Part shown: piece after piece, positions 37,200 to 60,603 of the stretch
How positions within the stretch are numbered: position 1 is the stretch's first letter
Layout: each line of letters opens with the position of its first letter
Assembly (NCBI GenBank): GCA_963693365.1
Contig: CAVNZM010000017.1
Coordinates: 6,634,001 to 6,698,000, forward strand
Length of the DNA: 64,000 bases
From: Amoebidium appalachense
Lineage: Eukaryota; Ichthyosporea
Direction of reading: 5' to 3'
Notes under the pieces: generated by a model
Told to the model about the DNA's origin: nothing
Database searches by the model: none
The model's input: the letters and a program-made list of their open reading frames with translations, nothing else
Position numbers and translations under genes: made by a program

Positions 37200-38261
37200 C
37201 TAAAGTGAGCGTCCATCTCTGCGGCGTGCCAATGCGTAGGCCATCCCTGGCACCCGGCCAAACGTCTGACGGCGGCGAGTGCGTGAGGATGTCCCGCCTT
37301 CGTAGGCCACCACCACCAACTGCCAGCGGATAGACATGAAAGTGTGCTTCCAATCATCCTTGCCCTCAAAAAGTCCCGCCAACAACGGGAACTCCTCAGC
37401 ATTGTCAGAAATCAACCTCTTGATCGTGTCGAAAGCCTCAACCGAGTCTGCGTTTGCTAGCGTGAAGTGAAACTTAACCCCGTCCCCGCGTATCTTGTCG
37501 CCGTTGTATGCAGCATAGGTGGGAATGGTGCGCATGCCGTCCGTCAACATCTTCAACACCTCGCAGTTGGGCATGATGATGCGCGCAGCCGCTGGTTTCA
37601 CCTCAGCTACCAACCCGCTCTCCTCAGGAACCAACTGGACGGGAGAACAATCACAGTGCCCCTCACCGCTCTGTGCAGGGAGGGACCGTGGGGGGCCGTA
37701 GTATTGAGGGCGACGAAACGAGGGCCAGTCCGTAGTGCTGGTGGCCCACGTGCCCAGGGGCTTGCTGCCTTCGTATGTGCGAATCGCCGTGTCGGGGTGG
37801 ACGGACTTCTGCGCCGCCTCAAGCTGTGTGTTGAGTTCGTGCAAGAACTGAAGCACGGCCTGAAGTGTCTGCTCCCCTCCGGGTCCCCCAGCCTCTACAA
37901 AACCTGCTACTGTGATGTGGAATAGACCTCCCCACGAGACGAAGTTGGCACCGCTAACCTGCGGGTCAGGTGACTCTTGGCAGAGAGCGTAAAACGCGCG
38001 TACTTCGCTAAGGAACGGGTTGTGTGCATTGTGAGGGCAGTGGTCCTGGGGGATGACGTAAACGCCGAAACATTTGTCGAGAAGGAGGGAGGCGAGGCAA
38101 GCCTCAGCGACCAATTGGTTTGTCAGAGCCGCGCCATGTTTGAGCGAGGGGGCTAGGAGCACACGAGTAGCCACCTCCGAAGAGGTGTTGACACTCACTT
38201 CGCTGAGCATGGCACGGAGAGACGCACTGTAGGTGCAAGCGGGCGGACCAGAGAGACACAT
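37200..38261 (-). CDS. Putative 2H phosphoesterase-like protein
   Basis: Single uninterrupted frame of 353 residues; the ATG at 38261-38259 replaces an upstream in-frame GTG. Two H-x-T-hydrophobic motifs, H115-I-T-V (in GGLFHITVAGF) and H265-F-T-L (in GVKFHFTLANA), lie 150 residues apart. Each sits in the hydrophobic strand context expected of the 2H superfamily (LigT, cyclic phosphodiesterase and AKAP7-like domains). In that family the paired histidines act on 2',3'-cyclic or 2',5'-linked nucleotide phosphates. The segment IRWQLVVVAYEGG near the C-terminus resembles the closing strand. A Pro/Ser-rich insert (about 155-220) separates the halves. The tail is Arg-rich. Lack of introns contrasts with the large spliced genes to the right and could mean a retrocopy or an acquired gene. 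Substrate unknown. Confidence 0.65.
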   Translation of the reverse strand: MCLSGPPACTYSASLRAMLSEVSVNTSSEVATRVLLAPSLKHGAALTNQLVAEACLASLLLDKCFGVYVIPQDHCPHNAHNPFLSEVRAFYALCQESPDPQVSGANFVSWGGLFHITVAGFVEAGGPGGEQTLQAVLQFLHELNTQLEAAQKSVHPDTAIRTYEGSKPLGTWATSTTDWPSFRRPQYYGPPRSLPAQSGEGHCDCSPVQLVPEESGLVAEVKPAAARIIMPNCEVLKMLTDGMRTIPTYAAYNGDKIRGDGVKFHFTLANADSVEAFDTIKRLISDNAEEFPLLAGLFEGKDDWKHTFMSIRWQLVVVAYEGGTSSRTRRRQTFGRVPGMAYALARRRDGRSL

Positions 38262-39690
38262 GTGTGCTTGGCGAGTGTTCTTGTGGGTACGTTTTGTTGG
38301 CGACACACCTGTCTAGAGTCTGCGTGCCAACTGGGGCGTACCAGCCCCAAGGGGAACGCTGCTGTTGGCTACGTAGCGTCTTGTATTGCTATACTAAATT
38401 ATAGGACTTTTAAAATGGGTTGGCGTGCTATTTTCCAAGTTTGAAAATCTTCGTGTTGTCTCTCTCTCTCTCGCCCCACTTCTGTTTTCTTCTCAAGTCC
38501 GTTTCTGTTTGTTTCGGGCCGTTTCTGCCCCGAGCAAATACCGTTTCTATATCGTTCAACTTGGTGAATTCACAGTTCACGGTGACGCACTGACGACTGG
38601 TTGCCACAAGCTGCCGGCGTTTTCTAAAAGATTTCGCACAAACGGTATGCCGTGACAGACAACCAATGAAAAATAAACGTTTACAAGGGGCCAGAGCTCA
38701 GTGAGAGCCAGCACCCAGCGGGGCGGAAGCTCATCTGCTCCAATATTAAATTTCTCTACATATAATGATAATTTTACTAAAAAATTGTTATTGAATTATT
38801 GTTTCTGTTTTTGTTTTTTTTGGTAGCTTTGGCTCTCTACTAACAATGTGTATAAGAAAAGCCTTTTGCGTGAACTGAGCACTGTGCGTATGCAGAGAGC
38901 CAATCACATCTCATCACTTGGGAAACTGTTCTCTGGCTGTTCCCAGTGCTTTTAAGTCGCTGATTGGTTGTCATTCAGTCAATAAATAGTTGTGATCGCT
39001 GTATGAGATTTCATTGGCTACTTGAGCTTCGCGCTGATGCTATTGGGCCGAATAGGAGCGCCACATGTACCTCCTCCTAGAGCACAACCACTTCAAGTGA
39101 TAAGAAATTCAGGAAAACACGTAAATTCCCCTAATGAATCCCACTTTCTATAAAACATCTACATCACAGGCATTTTTCTTAGAAAACATTTTTTTATTTT
39201 ATTGCGCATAAGTTATAAAGATTCTACTTGAGCCAACGGTTTCAATAAGGTGTAACGCATCAACGGTTTCGAAAATCATTTTTAAATTCATTTAGGGTAT
39301 TGGTGAGATGTGAAAAGGGTTTAATAAAAAGGGGTGTCTAGAGAACATACAACGTTGGCACCTGCGCTGACAATAGGAGTGTGTAAAAGCAGTGATATCT
39401 ATGCGAAAATTAGAAATGCTATGAGATTTTAAGGTAGAATACACCTCCCTCGTTATGCTTTCTTTCCTCCCCCTCCCTCCATCCCTCTTCCCCCCCAATT
39501 CACCAACGCTACTTCTGAATGTCCTCAGCCTACCCTCTTTCAACTTGATTCTTCCTCTCGCTATCTCACTCCCTCTTTCTTTTCTCTTCCTGTTTTTTCT
39601 GCCTTTTCGCGTTATTACCATACGCAGTATAAGTTTCTTTCTCGTTCTGATAGAGACATCAAATTTTTTTAAAGGTAAAATTCAGTCGGC
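38262..39690. other. Intergenic DNA, no gene
   Basis: Ordinary-complexity, partly AT-rich sequence. No exon, RNA gene or repeat I can support. Confidence 0.55.
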
Positions 39691-39728
39691 ATGTGTTATT
39701 TTCCCTAAGGCAACACCGTACTGATCAT

Positions 39729-40105
39729 TATCGCTTTTTGGGAGCTTTGGCAGGATATATTTCTCCAGCTGTACGTATGGATACCACCCAAGTAGATAAG
39801 TCTGTATGGTGCCCTGATGTTGATATTGCATGGGAAGTTGTGCAGTGGCGTTGTAATTTTTGTTTCATCGCCGCTGGTGCCACTTTTGTGCTGAACTTTT
39901 TAATCGCAAGCATGTTGATAGGTGTGAGTTTTTATGTCGCGTTTTTGTTTTACCTCTTTCCCTACGGGTGTCTGCTACACTGGCTGGCAATGTGACCACT
40001 TTAGACTTTTTGTTGAATTCTGTTGGTCGTCACACTGAGTATTTATATGATTTTCACACCCTGTTCAGGTATCTCAGTATGCACTTGTTACTGGATAACT
40101 CGTGA
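39729..40105 (+). pseudogene. LINE-type C-terminal zinc-finger fragment
   Basis: Two overlapping plus frames shift near 39858. The second reads WCHFCAELFNRKHVDRCEFL, a CX2CX7HX3C pattern like the zinc finger that follows the reverse transcriptase in many non-LTR elements, then a degenerate helical tail (about TLDFLLNSVGRHTEYLYDF). It comes from a different copy than the RT fragment just downstream, since the order would otherwise be reversed. Confidence 0.4.
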
Positions 40106-40781
40106 AATTTTTATTGTCTTCTCAGTATGCCGTGCATACGTACTTGCATCTCTTTCCGTCGAATTAATCCAGTCAAAAGAAAAAAAAATACACCCTTCAC
40201 GTTTATCAATATCACATAAATGATAAAATGGGGGCATATTTTGAGCCGGCATACTGTCGACGTCATAATTCGACCAGCTGATTGGCTCATACGTGACACC
40301 CCAAGCTCGAAAAGCAAATGTTGAATCATCCCGCAAATGTTGAAATTTCGGAATCGGCACTCATGTTACGCTCAAATTCTCACACTACACTACGCAACGC
40401 AACCCAAGGTGATGGGCCAACTTGGCCACCCGCGGTACATCCCAAATGGGTTGGCTACTTGAACCTGAAACTGGGAGCTATGTTTACAAGTTACGCGCGG
40501 ACGGGCGGTGGTTATTGGGCGGTTGTCCCCGGGATTTACCCGCACACGCGGGGTACTCATAGGTCCCTGCTAAGCCCACTTCTTTTCAACCTGCCAGTAT
40601 ATTGACGATTTGGCTGACGCCCTTTCTGCGGCACAAATTGACGGGGGGTTGCCTTCCAAGGCCCCACCCGCCCTCTTTTTCGCCGACGATATTGTGCTTA
40701 TGTCATCCGATCCTATCGAATTACGTCAATATATACGTGTGGTTGAACACTGGTGCCACCGTAATGACATGAAGGTTAACG

Positions 40782-40812
40782 CACGGCCATCTAGAGACTC
40801 AGGCCGTCCGTC
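40782..40812 (+). repeat. Left terminal inverted repeat, 31 bp
   Basis: Exact reverse complement of 43378-43408. Confidence 0.95.
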
Positions 40813-41225
40813 AGTGACGTAATCGGAATTTTCTCATTAGCTTGCGCAAGATTTGAGTCTAGCGGAAGGTACGGTCTATTTTTTGGCGGGAAAAACTATC
40901 CCCTTAGATTTATCCGGCTATGGCAGCAACGTGATTACGGAAGGGAGTAAAATTATTTAAATTCTCAAATAGACGATTCCAGGCATCTGATTGGATCTAT
41001 AAACGAAACAGCCGATTACAGAGGGGCGGTTAATCGCCGGTCTGTGTGGCCTGCGCCGTTGCAGTTCACGGCAACGGGGAGCAGGTGAGGGCGGCGTGTT
41101 GACGGGACAGTATCATCGAATACAGCCCAGCATTACATTTCACACGTGGTGGGCTTAAGGCCCACCTCGCCCGCTCTTTGCAATACTTCTTTCGGCTTTT
41201 CATTTTCTGCCTTACCAACCCAAAG

Positions 41226-42017
41226 ATGGGCAACCCATGTTTTGTGTACAACTGCAAGAGTAACTATGCTAGCGAAGTCCGAAAGAATAGGGGCAAGGAG
41301 AACATAGACCCACAGGGAAAGATCAACCCTGAAGGAACTGTTTCTACCTTTAGGTTTCCAAATCCCGATAAGGAGCCTGAGTTATGGGAGCTGTGGTATA
41401 ACAACTGCAGCAAAGCAGGGACCACCTGGGATGGTGTTGAACACTTCAAACAAATTTACAAAGACGGTAGGCCTCACGTTTGCGTTAAGCATTTCCTTTA
41501 TGAAGACTACCTCCCAAGAGGTGCTACAAATGACAGACACCCGCAGCCCGTTAAGCAAGTTACGTTCGCAAGGGACCCAAAGTCCTACCCTGCCATCGCC
41601 CCCCGCATCTTTTGTGACCCACATGACCCCGCAAAAACCATTGTTCTCCCGGCGACAAAATTGGTGATTCGTACTGCAGCATTCAAAAGAGAAGCGCGGA
41701 GGGAAGAGGAGGAAACGGCAGAGCGCAAGAAAGCGGAGGAAGAGGAGAAGCAACGGGTTCAGGAGGAGAATGAAGAGCGCAAGTTGGCTGCACAACAAAA
41801 GCGCTTGCGCGAGTTAAATGAGCGGGAAGCAGCAGAGCGCACCAAGCAAGCTGCACTTGAGCAGGAAAGAGCACGCGAGCTTGCGGACCACATTAAGCTA
41901 CCGGACCCTGTCTTTATTGATAGTGTTTGCCAAATCGTCCAGTACCACCCGGGCTGGTCGGCCCACAGGACCCCTGCCGGCGTTGTTTTGTCTTGTTCAA
42001 CACACACCCACGTCTAG
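41226..42017 (+). CDS. THAP-domain protein of the P-like transposon
   Basis: 263 residues from an ATG with A at -3 and G at +4. An earlier in-frame TTG is discounted, since THAP domains begin a few residues before their first cysteine. THAP zinc finger at residues 1 to about 100: C5-X4-C10, F42RFP, W54, and C86-X2-H89. The gap between the cysteine pairs (75) is longer than usual (about 35-50) because of a Lys/Gly-rich insert near residues 18-38. Residues ~155-235 form a highly charged Glu/Arg/Lys/Ala coiled coil. THAP domains bind DNA; in P transposase the domain contacts the subterminal sites. The stop codon lies inside a third copy of the element's 13-bp end motif (42014-42026). Further exons may follow. 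Confidence 0.8.
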   Translation: MGNPCFVYNCKSNYASEVRKNRGKENIDPQGKINPEGTVSTFRFPNPDKEPELWELWYNNCSKAGTTWDGVEHFKQIYKDGRPHVCVKHFLYEDYLPRGATNDRHPQPVKQVTFARDPKSYPAIAPRIFCDPHDPAKTIVLPATKLVIRTAAFKREARREEEETAERKKAEEEEKQRVQEENEERKLAAQQKRLRELNEREAAERTKQAALEQERARELADHIKLPDPVFIDSVCQIVQYHPGWSAHRTPAGVVLSCSTHTHV

Positions 42018-42063
42018 ATGGCCGTGATGCTTGAACTGACACGTGCCAGTCGGCAACGATTAG

Positions 42064-42247
42064 TAATGTGACACTCAACAACTTCGTAAAGAACGAAAAC
42101 TACAGACTGCGGTTGGAGGCGCTGCTGAAACAGAAAAAGAAAGCGGAAAAGGAGGGGAAAGGCGGGAAACCAACAAACCAAACCGGCCACCCCAAACCTG
42201 CACAGTTAGATCAGATGGTACGTAAGGAGGACAATATCATGCACAGG
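42064..42247 (+). CDS. Possible second exon of the transposon gene
   Basis: Open frame of about 60 codons, Lys-rich (LRLEALLKQKKKAEKEGKGG), ending at an excellent donor (G|GTAAGT at 42248). A possible acceptor AG lies at 42062-42063. How it joins to the THAP frame is not resolved. Confidence 0.35.
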
Positions 42248-42907
42248 GTAAGTTGAACGTGTGATGAATGTATATAGTTCAGTGCTAGCAAATATACGAA
42301 CTTTCCTACATCAGCTCTATTGTTTCCTCAATAGCAAACTGTCAATAGCCACGGTCAATAGCAACAGTCATATGGCAGTGTGTTGTGAATAGGGATAGAT
42401 CTATAGTTTGCAGACTTAGTAGTTCGAAGTATAGGGGTTCTTGTGTTAGCAACACCCAAACAACTCAGTGTACTCAAGCCAAGCACACACTTACGCCCAC
42501 GCATACACACGCACACACACAGACACAGACACACACACACACACACACGTGAGCATGTGATTATTAGGGCACAATGTACACGTAGGTAATATTACATACC
42601 ATTTGCATAGATTCGGGCTACATTTTCTTTGCGTCTTCAATTTGGATTGAGAGAAAAGCAGAGTAAAACAAGTAGAGTATTTGGGTTTAGCAGCAGAAGT
42701 TGTACCTTTAGGTGGGTGCTTGACAACTCAAACGTTAACAACAGTAAACAACGGGTTGAACACGGGTTGATCGTAGCTTTGGGGAGAATGGTACACGATG
42801 AACACCGATACGTTTGTAACCAAAGAGACTTCTGTTTACAACGGATAAAAGAAAAAAGAGTGCCTAAGATTCTACTTGCATCTAAAACGTGTTGCTCTGT
42901 GTCAAGC

Positions 42908-43100
42908 TGTCAGTAAGAGGCAGAAAGAAACAACGGAAGCACTCACAGAAAGCACTCACCACCGAATAGCTGCTGCATTCAGTAGCGATGAAGGTTGCAG
43001 ACTGCGCAGCCTGGGCTCGGTTGTTATCCCCGCGTGCCTTGAACGCGCCGTTCTACAGCTCTTCGACCAAGTTATGCCTTTCTTAGTGTGCCAACGTTAA
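42908..43100 (+). CDS. Possible last exon of the transposon gene
   Basis: Open frame with coding-like composition (KETTEALTESTHHRIAAAF...) ending at TAA 43098-43100, just inside the right subterminal repeat. An AG acceptor may lie at about 42914. No domain recognised. Confidence 0.3.
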
Positions 43101-43377
43101 CACAAAAAAAACGTGGTAGTTCAGTGACGTTCCGTGTTACATATGTGTCCGCGAATATCCCGTCGGGTCATCAACAGACCCGGATCTGACCCATATGTGG
43201 ATCTTCTGCTATTAGTTATCAGTCTAGATGAACCAGAAGTTGACCCGAATCGTTAGCATCGGAACCACGTCGCGATTACATAATCGTCGCACGTAGGAAA
43301 AGTAGACCGTACCCCCCTGTGGAATGCAGAATAGCCTTTTTTGGTTCGGTCGTCATTATCCCGGGAATCTTGATGGC

Positions 43378-43421
43378 GACGGACGGCCTGAGTCTCTAGA
43401 TGGCCGTGCTAGATGGCCGTG
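43378..43421 (-). repeat. Right terminal inverted repeat with duplicated 13-bp end
   Basis: 31-bp repeat (43378-43408) followed by a second copy of its outer 13 bases (CTAGATGGCCGTG at 43396-43408 and 43409-43421). The target duplication begins right after the second copy, so the extra unit is inside the mobile element. Confidence 0.9.
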
Positions 43422-43520
43422 GGTTAACGTTAAAAAGTGTGCCCTTTTATCAAAATCCATCCCAACCTGGGACGAAGTTTGTATTTTCGGCAGTCCCCTC
43501 CCTCGCCCAATCGAATTTGG

Positions 43521-44594
43521 GGATTCCGGTGGACGAATGGGGCATATAGGTAGAATCTTTATTAAGATCATGTTTTTTTTTTCTATGAAAAATATTCATC
43601 TTGACGTGGCCTTTTTTGTATGTGCCCATTCACACCGATATAACTTTGTGATCACGACGTGTAAATTTGGAATTTCGTTTTCTCCAACGAACCCCCTCAG
43701 TATTCCTTACTTGCCAATGAGGTCTACGGAGAACGGGGTTCGAAAAGTATTACGAGCCAGTCCGGTGCTGATGCGCAGCACACACTGCGAGCCCTCGTGT
43801 GTGGTATGGTACATACGTACTACATACTATGTACATAATGTAGCTATCAACCCGTTCCATTTATTTCGATGGGAAATCAGCCAAAGCATTATAAATTACA
43901 CTCCCCTTGCTAAACTTTCTTCTGTATTCAACTTTCGTTATAGCTTTGCAAACTATGTAAACAAACTCACGTTTTGCAGACCAAGCTCAGGGTTGTAATT
44001 GAGCTTTTGACTCGATATCTGATCGATCATGGCGCATTGGCTTCAATTGACTACAGTGCCCTGTGCTCTACCTTTTAGGGTTATGTTTCCGCTTCTTCCG
44101 TGTTATGTGCTCTATCATAGGCTATGCTTATGCTCTTGTTGAGCGCGTGTAGATGTCTATGGCTATGTAGTATTTCAGTTTCTAGCTTCCCGTTTCCGTA
44201 TTTAGTTCTCACCTCCACTTGTTTTTGATGTAAGCATCCCTGACCCGTTTGGTCCCATGGTCCATCTCACAGCCCAACCTCGGAAGGCGGATTCGGGTGG
44301 CCCCTCCCTCTCCCCTCCCCCCCCCTCCCCTCCCCTCCCTTCCCCCCCCCCCCCCCCCCCTTCTTCCCCCCCCCCTCTCCCCCTCCCCTCCCCCCCGGCC
44401 CACCCTCTCCCCTTTCCCCTCCCCACCCCCTCTCTCCGGCCCTGCCTCCCTTCCCCCCCCCAGCCCCCTCCCCCCAACAACAACTCCCTCCTTCCCTCAG
44501 CTAACTGAACTTCAAGGGATTGCAGGTGACTGCCTCCCTTTCCCTCCCCCCACACTGTGACAGCACACCGTCTGTGTCATACACACACACCTAC

Positions 44595-44628
<34 letters not shown>

Positions 44629-44669
44629 ATAGCAGCATCAGCTGCCGTCCAGATCCTTCGGTCTCTCTC

Positions 44670-44701
<32 letters not shown>

Positions 44702-44782
44702 TGCGTGCGCGTGCGTGTGCATGTGGACGTGCAGTTTCGTTCTGATCCCCATCTTCATGCATTGGAGCAACATCAACTTGTG

Positions 44783-44852
<70 letters not shown>

Positions 44853-45855
44853 CGTGCGTGCGTGCGGTGCGTACGCGTGCGTGTGCATGTGTTTGTGTGT
44901 GTGACGCTGTAATCGATGTCTCACAAGCTGGTTTCTCATAGGTGCCAGCCTTTTTTCAGTTATGTGTCACCAATGGCATACGCTGTCGCACAAGCACTGA
45001 GTTGCACTTTTCCCTCCCGGACAATTTTGGATCTGAAAAATAAAGAAAGTTCACGTGCTTGAAACCCGTATTGTCCCTTTTTCTTCCTTCCTGCTTCTCC
45101 CCTAAATATTCCTAAGATTAATAGCTGCCATCCCCTCCCCCCCCCCCCCCCCTTTCATCCCCGTCCCCCCTTTCCCTGTCCCTACACTTCGACCCTCCCC
45201 CTTTATTAGCTGACCCACATGCGCTTTTTGTTGCACTTTTGCGGATTCTCCCCGGCTATATCTCATATATATGCTCTAAAAGTGAATTCACACACCCAAA
45301 CAACACATATGTAGTGTGCCTCGTGACTGGTTCTAGCATTCGTCTCGTACCTTCTACTAGCTGCCACCACCATCCCTTGGTTGAAAACACCCGGTAATAT
45401 GATAAAAAGGCACAACAAAACGACAAGCGCAAATCCGTGCACATTTAGAGCTGGTATAGGACATAACCTTAGTGAGTTACTTGTATGAATTAATGTACCA
45501 TATGTATATAAATTTAGCTCAGAGGTCCAGCCTCTCATGGCCACAAATTTTTCTAAATTGGGTTTTGGCCCGGGTGAGTTTTTTGGAATAACAAAACCTT
45601 GCCCACTGATGAAAGTAATCGTAAAAAGAAGAAGGAACTCAGGAGAAAAAAATACTTTTTAGAGGGTCAGCTTCACATATCCTCCATGCAAACACTGCTC
45701 ATAACTTCAGCATTACTCAAGCACAACTTACTACAACCTACCCTTCATGTCTGTGGCCACGTAAGCATAAAGTTATAATCCGGAGCTACCTAAATTAAAT
45801 CATCAGAATTCGTAGTCTCACTGAATCAACAAACACTGAATACCTTCGACAGCCA

Positions 45856-45888
<33 letters not shown>

Positions 45889-45938
45889 TTCCCTCCCTCC
45901 CCCTCCAGCCCAAACAAACAAATACATGATACATGACA
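43521..45938. other. Intergenic DNA with C runs and a (GT)n
   Basis: Unique sequence to 44300, C-rich block at 44314-44470, C runs at 44598-44628 and 44670-44700, (GT)n at 44779-44842, C runs at 45138-45152 and 45858-45886. No gene recognised. Confidence 0.55.
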
Positions 45939-45943
45939 CACAT

Positions 45944-45995
<52 letters not shown>

Positions 45996-46003
45996 CCCTA
46001 CAC

Positions 46004-58052
<12,049 letters not shown>

Positions 58053-60281
58053 CTGTTGGGGTAACCCAATGGTAAGAATCATGTCACTGGTTCTTAATCT
58101 TTGTTCAATCATACCTGCCACCAGCAAAAGGGATCTTGAAGTCAACAGGGCCACACGCCATGGATGGTGACCAGTCCACGAATTTGCTCTTAACCATATT
58201 TTCTTGCGTGCACATGAACTTTACTAACATAAAGTAGCTTATTCTCAAAATATGTATATAGTGACCCAGAGACATTGTTTGAAAACAAGAGAAAAATCTT
58301 GGCCATGATTCCCAAGATCTTCCTTTCAAAACGATTGACTTGCCTTTCAAAACGGAGCTCCTCAGCCCGTGGCCCACAATCTTCTGTTGTTCTGCTGCCG
58401 TTTCATGGAAGTATAAACAAATGAAAATCAGCTAAACCATATGCCACGAGAGTGGAAAACAAGCTCATGAACTTGCCCAACACACGCAAACAAAAAAGTT
58501 CGAGTTGTGAGTGTGGAAAGGTTATGAAGTTGCAGGGACCGTTGCTACAGAATAAATTGATTCTTTCCTCAGGCCCGGGTGGCTACCGTATAGCATTACT
58601 AGACCTTGTAGTGTTTTTGGGCGCGCTTTCGCTCCTTTCTAAATCACACATCTACCTATGATTATACACGCACATCGCTATAGCTCACCCTCGAGCTCTC
58701 TCACCCCTTCAGCGTTTTTGCTTTTTTCTCTGTGACCGAGTACTAGTTGGCGCAAGCGCAAAGCAGCCACATATAGCGGATTATTTCGTAAAATCTGTAA
58801 GTATACGTATTGGGGCCTTTATTTGTAAAATATACACTGCAATGGGGGTTTATAAAGCAATGTGTATAATTGCACATTTCAAGTGTTTTGAGGTAGATGT
58901 GATAAAGAGGATGGCAAAAATCTAATAGTAATGGTGCCTCTTGTCACACGAACAAACACGCTTCACCTGCATTCACATTTTTAAGTGTTTACAAAAGAGA
59001 AATAGAGAACATTTTAGCCATAAATTACTACACGAATGGTTCTGGAAAGGAGGAATACTTGCCTACTTCAACAAGCTTTTTTTTTGTATGCAGCTGGTTT
59101 GACAAGGATGGTGCGTAAACTGCCAATCAGCGCGAAGGGGAAATTTGGCACAACCAAAAATAAACACAACGCTGAGAGAAAATGTCCCGCTTGCACTGCC
59201 GGGGGGCGGGAGTGGAAAAAGAGAGGAAAGAATACAGGGCGAGCTTCTGAAAAATAGGGGAGGTTTTTGCGGCACACAAAGCCCCAAATAACAAACATAT
59301 AATAATAAACATCCCTACCCGAGTTGTAAGGTTCTAAGGCCTGAAAATCATATAACTGGCGCAAATGCAAAAAGGCTGCTGTCCTTGTTTCATAATTTTT
59401 GCTGATGGAGACCTTTTCTAGAGTACCAGAACATGACACGGAGGGCCTAGTGGCTGTCAAGCTGCACCGCCCGTGCACTTGTGTCGATGTGTGTGATGGT
59501 GTGCACGCACATGCCCGTGGATGCGTGTTTGCGTGCACCGCGTGTCTCTGTAGATTCTGTACATAGCATTCAGGTAATCTTACTCCACAAAAGATATGAG
59601 ATGCACATAGTCAATAGTAAATCCTCGCCCCTCCTCCCCTCCCCCTCCCCCCCCCCCCCCCCCCCCCCTCGCCCCCCCTCCATCCCTCTCTCTCCCCTCC
59701 CCCCTCTCCTCTTGCCCACCCTGTGACCGTGACAACAGGGTGCGCAGGGTTTGAAACATCTGCTCAATAAAATTTTGGATCTCACTAAATTCGTGCGCAT
59801 CACTCCTGGTTTCAAGTTTAGAAGAGCACGATTAGAACGAATATACTTCTGATTACAATGTTACAAGACTTGGTGGACTGAATTTAGCTTCAGTCGTTAC
59901 TTGCTGGCCATCATAACAGGCACTGGAGGGCTGGGCTACTCTGGGTTAGGGGAGCAGACGGGACACACCGCAAGATGGCTACGTTTGTGGAGGGTTACTG
60001 GGTGCGTGCCTGCTTATGCATGTGCATGTGCTGTGTTCGTGCGTGTATTCACAGGACCTCTTTTTGTCGTGTGTGCTTGTGTGGTTGTGTGTATGCGTTC
60101 TTGTGTCTGAGTCTCTGTGTCTGGTGGTTGTGTTGGGCAGAGGAGGAGGAGGTAGGACGAGTTGCCAAACAGGCGGCAGGAGGGGAGGGGAGGGGGGAGG
60201 GAGGGGGGAGTGGAGGGGGGAGGAGGAGGAAGGGGGGGGGGGGGGGGAGGAAGGGGGGAGTGGAGAGGGGGAGGAGGAGGA

Positions 60282-60380
<99 letters not shown>

Positions 60381-60426
60381 GGGGGGGGAGGAGAGAGGGG
60401 AGAGAGGGAGAGAGGGAGAGAGGGAG

Positions 60427-60500
<74 letters not shown>

Positions 60501-60562
60501 GAGAAGAGATGGGGACAAGCATTAGGAGGAGGAGGATGGGCCACGGGGAACGCAAACGGGAA

Positions 60563-60603
<41 letters not shown>

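Larger units (their letters stand above)
40774..43429. mobile_element. P-element-like DNA transposon with its 8-bp target duplications
   Basis: Element 40782-43421 (2,640 bp), flanked by GGTTAACG at 40774-40781 and 43422-43429. Terminal inverted repeats: 31 bp perfect (40782-40812 against 43378-43408), beginning CACGGCCATCTAG. Subterminal 11-bp inverted repeats GGTACGGTCTA lie at 40868-40878 and 43303-43313. An 8-bp target duplication, ~31-bp inverted repeats, internal 11-bp inverted repeats and a THAP domain together match the P superfamily. Catalytic (RNase H-like) sequence was not recognised inside, so this copy may be non-autonomous or decayed. Confidence 0.85.
40530..43520 (+). pseudogene. 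Non-LTR reverse transcriptase fragment, split by a transposon
   Basis: Left part (40530-40781): RG....LLSPLLFN, a one-base frameshift near 40597-40600, then DDLADAL and the catalytic LFFADDIVLMS (FADD box), WCHRNDMKVN. Right part (43430 to about 43520): KKCALLSKS and a following stretch that continues the same domain (N.MKVN..KC block). The two parts join in frame if the DNA transposon and one copy of its target duplication are removed. The remainder of the LINE is lost or too decayed to see. Confidence 0.75.

Noticed and set aside
43324-43998. 224-residue plus-strand frame starting in the transposon's right end
   Set aside because: Only the first part after the target duplication (to about 43520) resembles the LINE RT; the rest is decayed and the start lies inside the transposon.
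58139-58377. Candidate upstream exon of the ASPP-like gene (VDWSPSMACGPVDFKIPFAGG), and another at 59319-59417
   Set aside because: Donors leave phases 2 and 1, while exon 1 at 58052 needs phase 0, and the acceptors are weak; not used in the model.
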